A stretch of DNA of 10,692 bases from Clostridiales bacterium UBA1740 (GTDB lineage: Bacteria > Bacillota > Clostridia > Oscillospirales > CAG-272), in contig DCHY01000043.1 in the NCBI GenBank assembly GCA_002315715.1, positions 1 through 10,692 of the forward strand, written 5' to 3'. Positions 1 through 7,955 of the stretch are shown piece after piece. The notes below the pieces were generated by a model. That model had not been told where the DNA came from. It saw nothing but the letters and a program-made list of their open reading frames with translations, and did not search any database. The position numbers and the translations under genes were made by a program. How positions within the stretch are numbered: position 1 is the first letter of the stretch; every line of letters starts with the position of its first letter.

Positions 1-93
1 ATGAAAGTATCCAAAAAGTACAACAAAACGACCTGGACTTTGACGGTGGAAGTCGACGGCGAGGGCAACGTTTTGCGCTATACCAACAATTGA
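1..93 (+). CDS. C-terminal end of an upstream pilus-operon gene (partial)
   Basis: An open frame runs from the first base of the window to a TGA at 91-93 and ends in the residues WTLTVEVDGEGNVLRYTNN. The ATG at base 1 is simply the window edge, so it cannot be said whether it is the start or an internal Met. The alternating polar/hydrophobic pattern suggests beta strands, as at the end of a secreted or pilin-like protein, but there is no motif that fixes a family. It ends 13 nt before the PilM-like gene, whose ribosome site follows directly on its stop, so it is very likely the preceding gene of the same operon. In other T4P operons this position is often a minor pilin or PilN/PilO; that assignment here is inference only. 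Confidence 0.5.
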   Translation: MKVSKKYNKTTWTLTVEVDGEGNVLRYTNN

Positions 94-106
94 AAGAGGA
101 AAGAAA

Positions 107-1366
107 ATGGCAAATTCGGCAACATCCATTTTTATCGATACGAGAGAGCATTCGCTCCATTACATGGTCAAAAACGGGCCGTCTCTGACGCACGATACCA
201 AGCCCTATTCTTCGCGAAATTTCGATAAGGAATTTTACGATCAATACATCTTGGCGGTGCAGGAATTCATGAAAATTCATACCCCGGCGCAGTCGGCGTA
301 TACCACCATCGTTCTGCCCGACAGTTTGATTTTTACCGACACGATTCCTTTCCCGAATATGAAGGGTTCGTCCATCAAGACGACAATCGAGAGCAATCTC
401 TCGGGCCTTCTTCCCAACCGTTCGGAACTCCGCATCCAAACCAACAACGCCATGACCAACAAGCAGTTTACCGTCGTCACTGTGACCGGCGTCCGCGATG
501 CCATCATCTCGGATTTGAAGGCGGGCACCACCGCGGCGCGTTTTGTCGCCGGCAATTTCACTTTCGCGGCGGAAGCGACCGCTCTCGCGGCAGTTTCCCT
601 CAATAATAAGGTAAAAAGCGGCGCGGCATTGCTTTTCGATATCAAAGAAACCTTCACCCGCGTGGTGTATCTTTATAAAGGGGAAGCCGTCGGCTTCTTT
701 TCGCTCCCCTTCGGTTTTTCCATTTTGGAGCCGACGAAAATAGCGGCGGAAGATATGCTCTTTGACCACTCGACGGCGGAACTTGCCGTCCTTAACGCGC
801 GCGAGCGCGCCAAGGCAAAGGCGCTGACCGTCATGGATGCCGGCGCCATGGACGTGTCCGACCTCGATTCCGACGAGGACGACGCCGAGGCTACCAAGAT
901 AGGTACCGAGGACGACAAAAAGTCTGATGACGACGAGGATGAAGACGAAGGGCTGAGTGACCTCTTTTCGGCAAAAGACGAAAAACCGCAAAAAGCCGCC
1001 GAGGTCTTCGTCAAGGTTCTTCCCAAAAAGGTCGCGCGCAAATTGCCGAAATTCATGCAGCGCCCCACCCCCACCACCGAAGACGGATTTCTTTATGAGA
1101 ATTTCCGTATTTTCGAGAAATGGGCGCTGGAATTTGCGTCGGGCAACGAGCGCCTCGCAACCCTCGGAAAGCCGGATAACGTCTTTGTAAATATGCCGTC
1201 GGAATTTTATCCGATTCTCGACGTCGTCAACAAAAAAGCCAAGGAAAACGGTTTGAAATTCCATCCGCTTTCCACCTCGCAAAAGGATGAGAATATGCTC
1301 CGCCACCTCGAATCCTACGGCGGACTGTTGGTGGCACGCGCCAAGACGCACAACGTCTTCCACTGA
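107..1366 (+). CDS. pilM: PilM-like actin-fold protein of type IV pilus assembly, degenerate, with acidic insert
   Basis: This is a 419-residue soluble protein with no signal peptide or membrane segment. Start: ATG at 107 preceded by AGAGGAAAG at 95-103. In T4P systems PilM is a cytoplasmic actin/FtsA-fold ATPase that couples PilN/PilO to the PilB motor. Fold-matching cues are IFIDTREHS at residues 8-16 (position of phosphate-1, normally an Asp-Ile-Gly type loop) and LLFDIKETFTRVVYLYKG near residue 175-192 (position of phosphate-2, normally DIGxTTT), followed by a helix rich in AEL/NARERAK as PilM has after its second motif. The catalytic glycines are missing in both loops, so ATP binding is doubtful. 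Residues about 248-290 form a low-complexity Asp/Glu/Lys/Ser tract (for example KKSDDDEDEDE) that ordinary PilM lacks. Placement just before pilD-pilC-pilB supports the call. A divergent GspL-like cytoplasmic domain is an alternative. Confidence 0.7.
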   Translation: MANSATSIFIDTREHSLHYMVKNGPSLTHDTKPYSSRNFDKEFYDQYILAVQEFMKIHTPAQSAYTTIVLPDSLIFTDTIPFPNMKGSSIKTTIESNLSGLLPNRSELRIQTNNAMTNKQFTVVTVTGVRDAIISDLKAGTTAARFVAGNFTFAAEATALAAVSLNNKVKSGAALLFDIKETFTRVVYLYKGEAVGFFSLPFGFSILEPTKIAAEDMLFDHSTAELAVLNARERAKAKALTVMDAGAMDVSDLDSDEDDAEATKIGTEDDKKSDDDEDEDEGLSDLFSAKDEKPQKAAEVFVKVLPKKVARKLPKFMQRPTPTTEDGFLYENFRIFEKWALEFASGNERLATLGKPDNVFVNMPSEFYPILDVVNKKAKENGLKFHPLSTSQKDENMLRHLESYGGLLVARAKTHNVFH

Positions 1367-1374
1367 GGTGATCT

Positions 1375-2169
1375 ATGATTTTTGAAATAGCTTCCTCTTA
1401 TTATTACGCCGTCACCGTCATTTTGGCGGGCGTCGTCGGACTTTGCGTCGGCAGTTTTCTCAACGTCGTCATCTACCGCGTCCCCCTCGGGATGAGCCTC
1501 GCGACGCCGCCGTCCCATTGCCCGAAATGCAACTACCAACTCAAATGGTACGACAATATCCCCGTTCTTTCCTATTGCCTCCTCGGCGGCAAATGCCGCA
1601 AGTGCAAAGAGCCCATCTCTTTCCGCTATACCGCGGTTGAGATTGCCAATATGCTTTTGTGGTTGCTCGCGGCGTTTTTTTATCGCGAAAACGTCGTCTA
1701 TATGGGCATCGCGATGCTGACTTCCTCGGTCGCAATTTGCATATTTTTCATCGATATCGAACATATGATTATCCCCGACAGATTCCAGATAATTCTCGGA
1801 ATTCTCGGCGTTTTGTCAATATTTGTTGACAAAATGTGGGTGTGGTACGACCATCTCATCGGCGCTGCCGTCGGTTTTGCCTCTTTTTACGCCATCGGAT
1901 TTCTCGTCGGCAAAGCCGTCGGACGGGAAGCGCTCGGCGGCGGCGATATCAAACTCGCCGCGGTTTCGGGATTGCTCCTCGGATGGGAAAAATTCCTCCT
2001 TATGATGCTTCTGTCGTCGATTTCGGCAAGCATCGTGATGACGGTGAAACGCCGCAAAAAGGGAGAGGTCGAAGTGCCCTTCGGACCCTTTCTCTCGGCG
2101 GGACTTCTCATCTCGCTTTTCGTCGGCGATATCCTCATCGACGGGTATCTATCCTTACTTCTCTATTAA
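1375..2169 (+). CDS. pilD: Type IV prepilin peptidase / N-methyltransferase (A24 aspartic protease)
   Basis: A 264-residue polytopic membrane enzyme that cleaves the short leader of type IV prepilins and methylates the new N-terminus. The N-terminal methyltransferase part has GSFLNVVIYRVP at residues 26-37 and a zinc-type tetracysteine set, C49/C52 and C74/C77, as in full-length PilD/GspO. The two catalytic aspartates of the A24 family are visible: D127 in FFIDIEHMIIPD and D191 in GGGDIKL (the GxGD motif). Several hydrophobic helices follow both halves. The start ATG at 1375 is preceded by GAGGTGATC at 1365-1373, a nine-base match to the 16S anti-Shine-Dalgarno tail, which overlaps the stop of the PilM-like gene and suggests coupled translation. 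The intact zinc domain and length fit a pilus or type II secretion peptidase better than a minimal archaeal-type one. Confidence 0.96.
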   Translation: MIFEIASSYYYAVTVILAGVVGLCVGSFLNVVIYRVPLGMSLATPPSHCPKCNYQLKWYDNIPVLSYCLLGGKCRKCKEPISFRYTAVEIANMLLWLLAAFFYRENVVYMGIAMLTSSVAICIFFIDIEHMIIPDRFQIILGILGVLSIFVDKMWVWYDHLIGAAVGFASFYAIGFLVGKAVGREALGGGDIKLAAVSGLLLGWEKFLLMMLLSSISASIVMTVKRRKKGEVEVPFGPFLSAGLLISLFVGDILIDGYLSLLLY

Positions 2170-2225
2170 ACACGCGCCATTACCGTTTCTCATTACCTCG
2201 CGCCTATTCTTGAAAGGAACCAATT

Positions 2226-3437
2226 ATGCGACAGTACAAATACGTGGCGGTCAACCTGCAAAAGGAAAAATTCCACGGCAACTTTATCGCCAAGGACGAA
2301 GCCGACCTGTCGGTGCAGTTATCAAAACAGGGTCTTTTCCTCGTTTCGGCAACCCCGTATAACGGAAAAGCACCCTCGTCTTTCTTCACCCTCGGCACCG
2401 GTAAAGTCACGCTCCACGAACTGACGACTTTTTGCCGACAGTACGCCATCATGATAAACTCCGGCATCTCCCTGCTCGGCGGCATCGAGATTTTGAAAGA
2501 GCAGAACTTTTCGGCGCTCTTCAAATCGCTTTTGCAGCTTATCTACGAGGACGTCAAGGCGGGTATGATGTTGTCCGACGCCATGGCGAAACACAAAAAC
2601 GTCTTTCCCGTCTTCTTCCGCTCGATGATTCGCGTCGGCGAAAGTTCCGGGCGTCTGGACGTCGTCATGAACTCGCTTGCCGACTATTACGAAAAGGACA
2701 CCGCCATCAAGAAAAAGGCGAAAAGTGCCCTCGCCTACCCGACGATGCTGCTCGTTTTGACCGTCGGTATCGTCATCGTCATGTTGGCGTTCGTCATTCC
2801 CACCTTCCGTGAGTCACTCTCGTCTTTGGAAGTCGAAATCACCGGCATTACGAAGGTCGTGTACGACACGTCGGACTTCTTGCTTGCCAACTGGCAAAAG
2901 ATGCTCCTCGGCGCTCTCGGCGTCGTTGCCGTACTCTTTCTCATCGGCAAAACCAAGAAGGGCAGTTATTTTTACGATTGGCTTAAAGTCAACGTGCCGC
3001 TCCTTAAAAATATCACCATCAACATGGTCACTTCGCGTTTTTCGCGCGGCTTCGGCCTTTTGCTTTCAAGCGGTATGGACATCACCGACGCCCTTGACGC
3101 CGTCGTCATCGTCTTCGGCAACCAGGACGTGGAGCGCCGCTTCCGACAGGCGGCGGAGGAAGTCCGCCACGGTATGACCTTGGCTATCGCCTTTGACAAA
3201 TACCACCTGTTCCCGCCCATCATGGTACAGATGATCGCCGTCGGTGAAAAAACCGCCGCCATTGACGACGTCTTGACGCGTTCCTGCACCTTCTTCGACG
3301 AGTCGGTGGACGACGCGCTGTCGGCACTGACGAGCACCATTCAGCCCGTCATGCTGCTTTTGCTCGGCGGTATCGTCGGTCTTCTTTTCATCGCGATTTA
3401 CTCACCCATGCTTGCCATCATGACGAGCTTAACCTAA
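2226..3437 (+). CDS. pilC: Type IV pilus inner-membrane platform protein PilC (GspF family)
   Basis: A 403-residue protein, the usual length for PilC/GspF. It has two copies of the T2SSF helical domain: the first around residues 65-185 with YAIMINSGISLLGGIEIL, the second around residues 265-390 with GFGLLLSSGMDITDALD. Three membrane spans are seen at about residues 174-194, 226-241 and 376-396, the standard topology with both F domains in the cytoplasm. PilC sits at the centre of the pilus machine, contacting the PilB motor and PilM, and guides pilin extraction. The ATG at 2226 follows GAAAGGA. The 56-nt gap after pilD is the largest inside the operon and holds no hairpin or obvious promoter. 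It ends 14 nt before pilB. Confidence 0.95.
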   Translation: MRQYKYVAVNLQKEKFHGNFIAKDEADLSVQLSKQGLFLVSATPYNGKAPSSFFTLGTGKVTLHELTTFCRQYAIMINSGISLLGGIEILKEQNFSALFKSLLQLIYEDVKAGMMLSDAMAKHKNVFPVFFRSMIRVGESSGRLDVVMNSLADYYEKDTAIKKKAKSALAYPTMLLVLTVGIVIVMLAFVIPTFRESLSSLEVEITGITKVVYDTSDFLLANWQKMLLGALGVVAVLFLIGKTKKGSYFYDWLKVNVPLLKNITINMVTSRFSRGFGLLLSSGMDITDALDAVVIVFGNQDVERRFRQAAEEVRHGMTLAIAFDKYHLFPPIMVQMIAVGEKTAAIDDVLTRSCTFFDESVDDALSALTSTIQPVMLLLLGGIVGLLFIAIYSPMLAIMTSLT

Positions 3438-3451
3438 AGGACTGAAACAAG

Positions 3452-5137
3452 ATGAATATTAACGCGGAACTTTTACAGTTTTACCAGTACAAAAAACTCG
3501 TTAAGAAAAAAGAGGTCGACTCGATTTTAAGCGAGGCAGCCCGTCTTCATATCCCCGTGCGTGAGTACCTTTTGACCAAGGAAATCACGACCGAGGCGAC
3601 GGAGCTTGAGGCACTTGCCGACTATTACTGCATGCCGTTTATCGAACTCGACATGCTCGAGGTGGACAAGTCGCTCTTTAATAAATTCTCCCTCGAGTTC
3701 ATGAAGAAAAACAAGATAATCCCCGTCTCCATCGACCGAAACGGCACCCTGCTCGTCGCCGTCGGAAAGCCCATCGACTTCAACGCCATGTCCGCCATGG
3801 CGGCGGTTTTTCCCAACGAGATTGACACCGTCCTGACGCCGCAGGTGCAGATCGACCGCTATATCGACTCCATTTCCGCCGTGCTCTCGACGTCCGCCGC
3901 GCTCAACGATTTGAACGCCGCCGGCGATGACAAACTCTTCGCCGAAAAGAAGACCTCGACGGATATCGCCTCCGCCGACGACGTCGTCAACAACCCGTCG
4001 GTGCGTCTCGTGGACTCCATCATCAAGGAAGCCATTCCCTATCGCGCGAGCGATATTCATATTGAACCTTTCGAGAAAAAAGTCCGCGTCCGTTACCGTA
4101 TCGACGGCGATTTGCAGGAGCGCGCTTCCTTCCCGATTGAGGCGTATCCCGCTATTTGCGCCCGTATCAAAATCATGTCCGGCTTGAACATCGCCGAGCG
4201 CCGCGTGCCGCAGGACGGCCGTATCAATCTGCGCGTCGGCGGCAAGGAATACGACTTCCGTGTGTCGTCGCTTCCCTCGGTTCACGGCGAAAAATTCGTT
4301 ATTCGTATTCTCGACAAAACCTCCTTCCGCTTCTCCCGTTCCGACCTCGGTTTCACCGACGACGAAAACGCCGTCATTGACAAAATGCTGATGCGTCCGC
4401 ACGGCATTATTCTTCTGACGGGACCTACGGGATGCGGTAAATCCACGACGCTTTATTCCTTCTTGAAAGAGGTCAACGTCCCGACCGTCAACATCATCAC
4501 CGTCGAGGACCCCGTCGAGTATACCATGGCGGGCATCACCCAGACGCAGGTCAATACCAAAGCCAACATGACCTTTGCCGCCGCCCTTCGTTCCATCCTC
4601 CGTCAGGACCCCGATATCATCATGATCGGAGAAATCCGTGATGAAGAAACCGCGGAAATCGCCGTCCGTGCCGCTATCACGGGCCACTTGGTTTTCAGCA
4701 CTTTGCATACCAACGACGCCCCCGGCGCCGTCACGCGTCTTGCCGATATGGGCGTTCCCGAATACTTGATTTCCGACGCGCTCGTCGGCGTTATTGCACA
4801 GCGACTTGTCAAAAAACTTTGCCCCGCCTGCAAAAAGCGCGGCAAAACCAACGCCAAGGAAATGGAGATTCTCGGCATCCGAGAACCCATTAGCATCTTC
4901 CGTCCGCAGGGTTGCCAATTCTGCAACAACAGCGGATACAAGGGCCGTGTCGCCATCCACGAAATCATGCATATGAACGAAAAAATCAAAAATTCCATGT
5001 CCAAAAAACAGAGTTCCGAACAACTTCGCAACCTCGCGATTGACAACGGAATGGTCAGCCTTTGGACATCCTGCCGCTCCCTCGTTCTCAAGGGCGTGAC
5101 GAGCATACAGGAACTGATGACGCTGAATATCGAATAA
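3452..5137 (+). CDS. pilB: Type IV pilus extension ATPase PilB (GspE family)
   Basis: A 561-residue secretion ATPase. Residues about 1-150 form the N-terminal MshEN/GspE_N-type domain (PilB proper, absent from short ComGA and PilT). The C-terminal motor shows Walker A GPTGCGKSTT at residues 324-333, an Asp-box region with VEDPVEY, a Walker B/His-box stretch with E394 in IIMIGEIRDEET and FSTLHTNDA downstream. A zinc tetracysteine is formed by C457/C460 (CPAC) and C488/C491 (CQFC), followed by GYKGR. All catalytic elements are intact, so it should power pilus extension. Start ATG at 3468-equivalent frame was not needed: the ATG at 3452 has AAAGGA upstream at a good distance. A GspE of a type II secretion system would look similar, but no outer-membrane secretion genes are present and the host appears Gram-positive. 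No PilT-like retraction ATPase lies in the window. Confidence 0.96.
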   Translation: MNINAELLQFYQYKKLVKKKEVDSILSEAARLHIPVREYLLTKEITTEATELEALADYYCMPFIELDMLEVDKSLFNKFSLEFMKKNKIIPVSIDRNGTLLVAVGKPIDFNAMSAMAAVFPNEIDTVLTPQVQIDRYIDSISAVLSTSAALNDLNAAGDDKLFAEKKTSTDIASADDVVNNPSVRLVDSIIKEAIPYRASDIHIEPFEKKVRVRYRIDGDLQERASFPIEAYPAICARIKIMSGLNIAERRVPQDGRINLRVGGKEYDFRVSSLPSVHGEKFVIRILDKTSFRFSRSDLGFTDDENAVIDKMLMRPHGIILLTGPTGCGKSTTLYSFLKEVNVPTVNIITVEDPVEYTMAGITQTQVNTKANMTFAAALRSILRQDPDIIMIGEIRDEETAEIAVRAAITGHLVFSTLHTNDAPGAVTRLADMGVPEYLISDALVGVIAQRLVKKLCPACKKRGKTNAKEMEILGIREPISIFRPQGCQFCNNSGYKGRVAIHEIMHMNEKIKNSMSKKQSSEQLRNLAIDNGMVSLWTSCRSLVLKGVTSIQELMTLNIE

Positions 5138-5144
5138 CCCATCC

Positions 5145-5151
5145 AAAGGAG
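5145..5151 (+). promoter_or_regulatory. Ribosome binding site that fixes a GTG start
   Basis: AAAGGAG lies six bases before GTG at 5158-5160. The open frame extends upstream into pilB to an ATG at 5062, but that ATG has no ribosome site and would give a 96-nt overlap with pilB. The ATG at 5153 is in another frame. The GTG is therefore the most likely start of the GAP1-like gene. Confidence 0.85.
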
Positions 5152-5157
5152 AATGCT

Positions 5158-7863
5158 GTGTCAAAACAACATTTTTACGCGCGTGTCCCTGCGCGCCTCA
5201 GTATCTTTAACCGAACCGACAGTTACGACACCTTTGCAGTGTCGGAGGACGTCAGCCGCGAGTTTATCGAAAAGGAACTCTCGCCGCTCTACGATATTAA
5301 ACTCGTGCAGAGCGACGCGGATTTGATTCGACGCGGCGAAATGGCGCCGATTTATATCGGATATCGCACGAAATCCGGCACGCTTGTGCGCGCCAAAGTC
5401 GGCTTTGAACAGCGCGATTACTCCGGCGAACGCAGTGCCTATTTCGTCCATTCGCTTTTGCTCTCGCAAGAAGAAGCGGACGACTGTGCGCCCGACCGCG
5501 CCACGGTGATTCCCTCCGTGTTCGTTGACGACCTCGGCGGCTTTGCCATTTCGGACCTTTCTTCCCGCCCAAAGCGCGATTACCCGTCTTTGACTTTGCC
5601 GAAAACCAAGGCAGATCCTTGCGCCTTTTTGCGTGAAGAAAACGATCCCGACACCGTCCGCCGTTTTCTCTACGGCGTCTTGGCGGCGATTTGCGGCAAG
5701 GTCAAAAACGTCTTCGTCACGCTCAAGGACACGTCGGAGGAATCCTCCCTGTATATGCAAAAACTGACCAACGCCGTGATGAGCGTTTTGCCTTATCACC
5801 TGCGCCCGTTTTTGCCTTATGCGACGCGCGTGCTTTCGACGGGTATGTATCCTTTTATCAAATTCAAAGGCATCGCCGCCGACCCCATGGACGTGTCGGC
5901 AGGCAAGAGCGCCGTCGTCAGTTTCAAGGACAAAAAAGTGCTCGGTCTTAACGATAAAGACATTGCCGAAAAACTTCCGACCGTCGAGTTTTTCTATTCG
6001 CTTTTGAACCACGAGGATACCCGCTGTGAGTATCTGTCCTTTTGCAACCACGTGGTGAAAAACAAGCCGGGGTACGAGGGCGACGATTTTGACGCCATCA
6101 ACGAGATGATTTTCCTGTTCCGCGCGGGCAGCGGCCTTTACGAGGAGAAATCCGTCGTGCCGGACGAGGATAAACTTTTGGCGCTCATCACCCTTTACGA
6201 AAAATACCGCGAGGCGCTCCCCGACGATTACCGCACCCGCATTTTGCATCCGCTTTTGCGCTATTCCGATACCCAGACCGAAATTCCCAAAAAAATTTTC
6301 GCCAAACTCGCGAAACTTTACGCCTCGGAAATTCCCGTCACCAAGCGTTTTCTCATGGATTTGTCGCTGGATCTTCTCCATACCGACCTCATGCGTGAGA
6401 AACTGTTTCTTTTTATCAAATCCCATTTTCAAAAAGAAAACAAAGAGATGCAAACCTTGATTTTGCACCATTTCGCCGGCATTTTCTACGGCGGATTCTT
6501 GCAGACGCAGGTGCTCTCTTTCTTCCTTGAAGTGTACCCGAAAGCCGCCCCCGAAGCCAAGGAAGAGATGCTTGAAAAAGTGCTTCTTGCCATTCGCACG
6601 AAATCCCTGCGAGAGCAGATTTTCGCCTTTCTCGCCCTTGCCATGCCGGCACTCGGGGAAGACAGCAAAGAAAAGATTTTCTACTTGATGCTCGAGGAAC
6701 TTCCGGAAGGTGACGAACTGTCTACTACCATGTTGGAATTTTTGGATGCGGAACTGCCCAAAGCCCCCGAAAAAGTCCGCGTCGACATCGTCAAAAAACT
6801 GCTGATGATGTTGGAAGCGGAAAACCGCAAGGCAGAGCATCCCCTGCTTCACCGCTTGGCAAAAACGAAAGGCTGCTTGGCAAACGGCGCCGAAAACCGT
6901 CTTCTCGACGGTTGGTCCAACCGCAAAATCTGCGCCGAGTACGTTCTGTATCTCGTCGAAGGTCCCATCGGGGAAGCCGTGGACGAACTCAAGCGCATTT
7001 ACCAAATGGCACTGCTTTGGAAAACCGAGGTGCGTGACAGAATCACCGACGCCATCGTCGCCTATATCGGAGGGGATGCGACCTCCTATCCCATCGCCGA
7101 ATTGATTGCCGCCGACCAAAAGATGGAGGCGGAGAACAACCGTCTCTTTAAGAGGTTGCAGACCGAAGCCGTTCGTCCGAAACTCGTCGCCACCCTGCCG
7201 ACGGCGTTTGGCAAAAAGCCAAGTGAGATGCCGATCGACGATATCGTCGCGGCGTGTGCCGAGATGGAAGAAGTGAAAGATACCGCCAATTATTTGGCGC
7301 TTGTCGGCTATCAAAAACTCAAAGCAGGCATTCTTGCGGAATCCTATACGGAAATCGCAAAAGGCTTGTCCTTTATGCCGAATGATAAGATATTCTGCAA
7401 AAATGTAAACATTACCTTGCAAAGAGAGATAGCTTCGGAGAAAAACGGCGTCAAAAAGGCGTTGGCAATCTTGCTTGAAAGTTATCTTCAAAGCGAGAAT
7501 TTCAATTTCAAATCCGCCTGTGACAGTTTGGTGTCCGAAGCCTTTGCTTCGGAGCAAAAGGCGAAAGCACCGACGCTTGCCACCGCCAAGCGGGCAAAGG
7601 TCGCCGAAACGCTATTGCGCTTTGCTTTTGCCGTTTACACCGTCGATGGCAATCCCGTTCTTCGCGAGAAGCTGAAATCCGACGGCGCGCTTCGCGCCTG
7701 GCTTTCCGATGACGTCACGCGCTTTGGCAGCGGTTTCCTCGGCTACGCCCAGGACGCCGTCTCCTCGCTTCCCGCCTCCGCCGATTTTGCCGCTTTCATA
7801 AAAGTGGAACTCGACGCTTCGCGTCCCCGCGGCGGCTTCTTCTCCCGCCTTTTCCATAAATAA
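5158..7863 (+). CDS. Large GAP1-like protein (GTPase-associated protein 1 N/M modules) at the end of the pilus operon
   Basis: A 901-residue protein starting at GTG, 20 nt after pilB and thus almost certainly co-transcribed with it. No signal peptide or membrane span is evident, so it should be cytoplasmic. Residues 1-110 have the layout I associate with GAP1-N domains: an N-terminal strand (HFYARVP), a Y/F-DTFA-S loop, a conserved E-L-P-Y region, a strand pair YIGYRTKSGT near 67, and DYSGERSAYFVHSLLL at 87-102 resembling the family's D-Y-S-G-R...F-A-H-hydrophobic signature. Residues about 170-230 resemble GAP1-M: KNVFVTLKDT near 183-192 and LPYHLRPFLPYATRVLS at 211-227. From about 290 on it is almost entirely alpha-helical, possibly HEAT/TPR-like, ending in a basic/aromatic tail RPRGGFFSRLFHK. 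GAP1 proteins are described from predicted GTPase-centred conflict systems; no GTPase is visible here. The family match is from memory of motifs, not a search. A role in pilus regulation is inference from position. Confidence 0.7.
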   Translation: MSKQHFYARVPARLSIFNRTDSYDTFAVSEDVSREFIEKELSPLYDIKLVQSDADLIRRGEMAPIYIGYRTKSGTLVRAKVGFEQRDYSGERSAYFVHSLLLSQEEADDCAPDRATVIPSVFVDDLGGFAISDLSSRPKRDYPSLTLPKTKADPCAFLREENDPDTVRRFLYGVLAAICGKVKNVFVTLKDTSEESSLYMQKLTNAVMSVLPYHLRPFLPYATRVLSTGMYPFIKFKGIAADPMDVSAGKSAVVSFKDKKVLGLNDKDIAEKLPTVEFFYSLLNHEDTRCEYLSFCNHVVKNKPGYEGDDFDAINEMIFLFRAGSGLYEEKSVVPDEDKLLALITLYEKYREALPDDYRTRILHPLLRYSDTQTEIPKKIFAKLAKLYASEIPVTKRFLMDLSLDLLHTDLMREKLFLFIKSHFQKENKEMQTLILHHFAGIFYGGFLQTQVLSFFLEVYPKAAPEAKEEMLEKVLLAIRTKSLREQIFAFLALAMPALGEDSKEKIFYLMLEELPEGDELSTTMLEFLDAELPKAPEKVRVDIVKKLLMMLEAENRKAEHPLLHRLAKTKGCLANGAENRLLDGWSNRKICAEYVLYLVEGPIGEAVDELKRIYQMALLWKTEVRDRITDAIVAYIGGDATSYPIAELIAADQKMEAENNRLFKRLQTEAVRPKLVATLPTAFGKKPSEMPIDDIVAACAEMEEVKDTANYLALVGYQKLKAGILAESYTEIAKGLSFMPNDKIFCKNVNITLQREIASEKNGVKKALAILLESYLQSENFNFKSACDSLVSEAFASEQKAKAPTLATAKRAKVAETLLRFAFAVYTVDGNPVLREKLKSDGALRAWLSDDVTRFGSGFLGYAQDAVSSLPASADFAAFIKVELDASRPRGGFFSRLFHK

Positions 7864-7868
7864 AAAAT

Positions 7869-7898
7869 GTCCCGAGGGATTTTGCCCTCGGGACTTTT
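7869..7898. terminator. Bidirectional intrinsic terminator between convergent genes
   Basis: A perfect 10-bp stem, GTCCCGAGGG (7869-7878) paired with CCCTCGGGAC (7885-7894), with a 6-nt loop. TTTT follows on the plus strand, ending the pilus operon 5 nt after its last stop. On the minus strand the stem is followed by a six-T run (AAAAAA at 7862-7867 on plus), so it can also end the convergent gene that stops at 7956. Confidence 0.9.
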
Positions 7899-7955
7899 CG
7901 TTTGTGTTTTGCGTTTTCTCATCTATGCCGCCGTTGCGCTTTTGTTTGGCGGTTT

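Noticed and set aside
842..960. Acidic GAC/GAG-rich tract as a sign of a frameshift in the PilM-like gene
   Set aside because: The frame is open on both sides with PilM-like sequence continuing after it, so it is an in-frame insert and not a shift.
2170..2225. Possible promoter or hairpin between pilD and pilC
   Set aside because: Only direct repeats of CGCGCC and ATTACC are present; they cannot pair, and no -10/-35 pair at proper spacing is visible.
5062..5157. Longer N-terminus (ATG 5062) for the GAP1-like protein
   Set aside because: It would overlap pilB by 76 nt with no ribosome site, whereas AAAGGAG lies six bases before GTG 5158.
3527..5164. 545-codon open frame on the minus strand, antisense to pilB
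   Set aside because: Its composition (rich in Asp, Gly, His, Val with no motif) is what the reverse of a GC-third-position-biased gene gives, and pilB on the other strand has all catalytic motifs and a good ribosome site.
5161..7557. 798-codon open frame on the minus strand, antisense to the GAP1-like gene
   Set aside because: It is a mirror of codon bias in the sense gene; the repeated Phe/Gly/His/Arg-rich text shows no domain and there is no start signal or terminator for it.
7928..7952. CCGCC/GGCGG pair followed by T-rich sequence as a second plus-strand terminator
   Set aside because: Only five base pairs with a 15-nt loop; the 10-bp hairpin at 7869-7898 already does the job.
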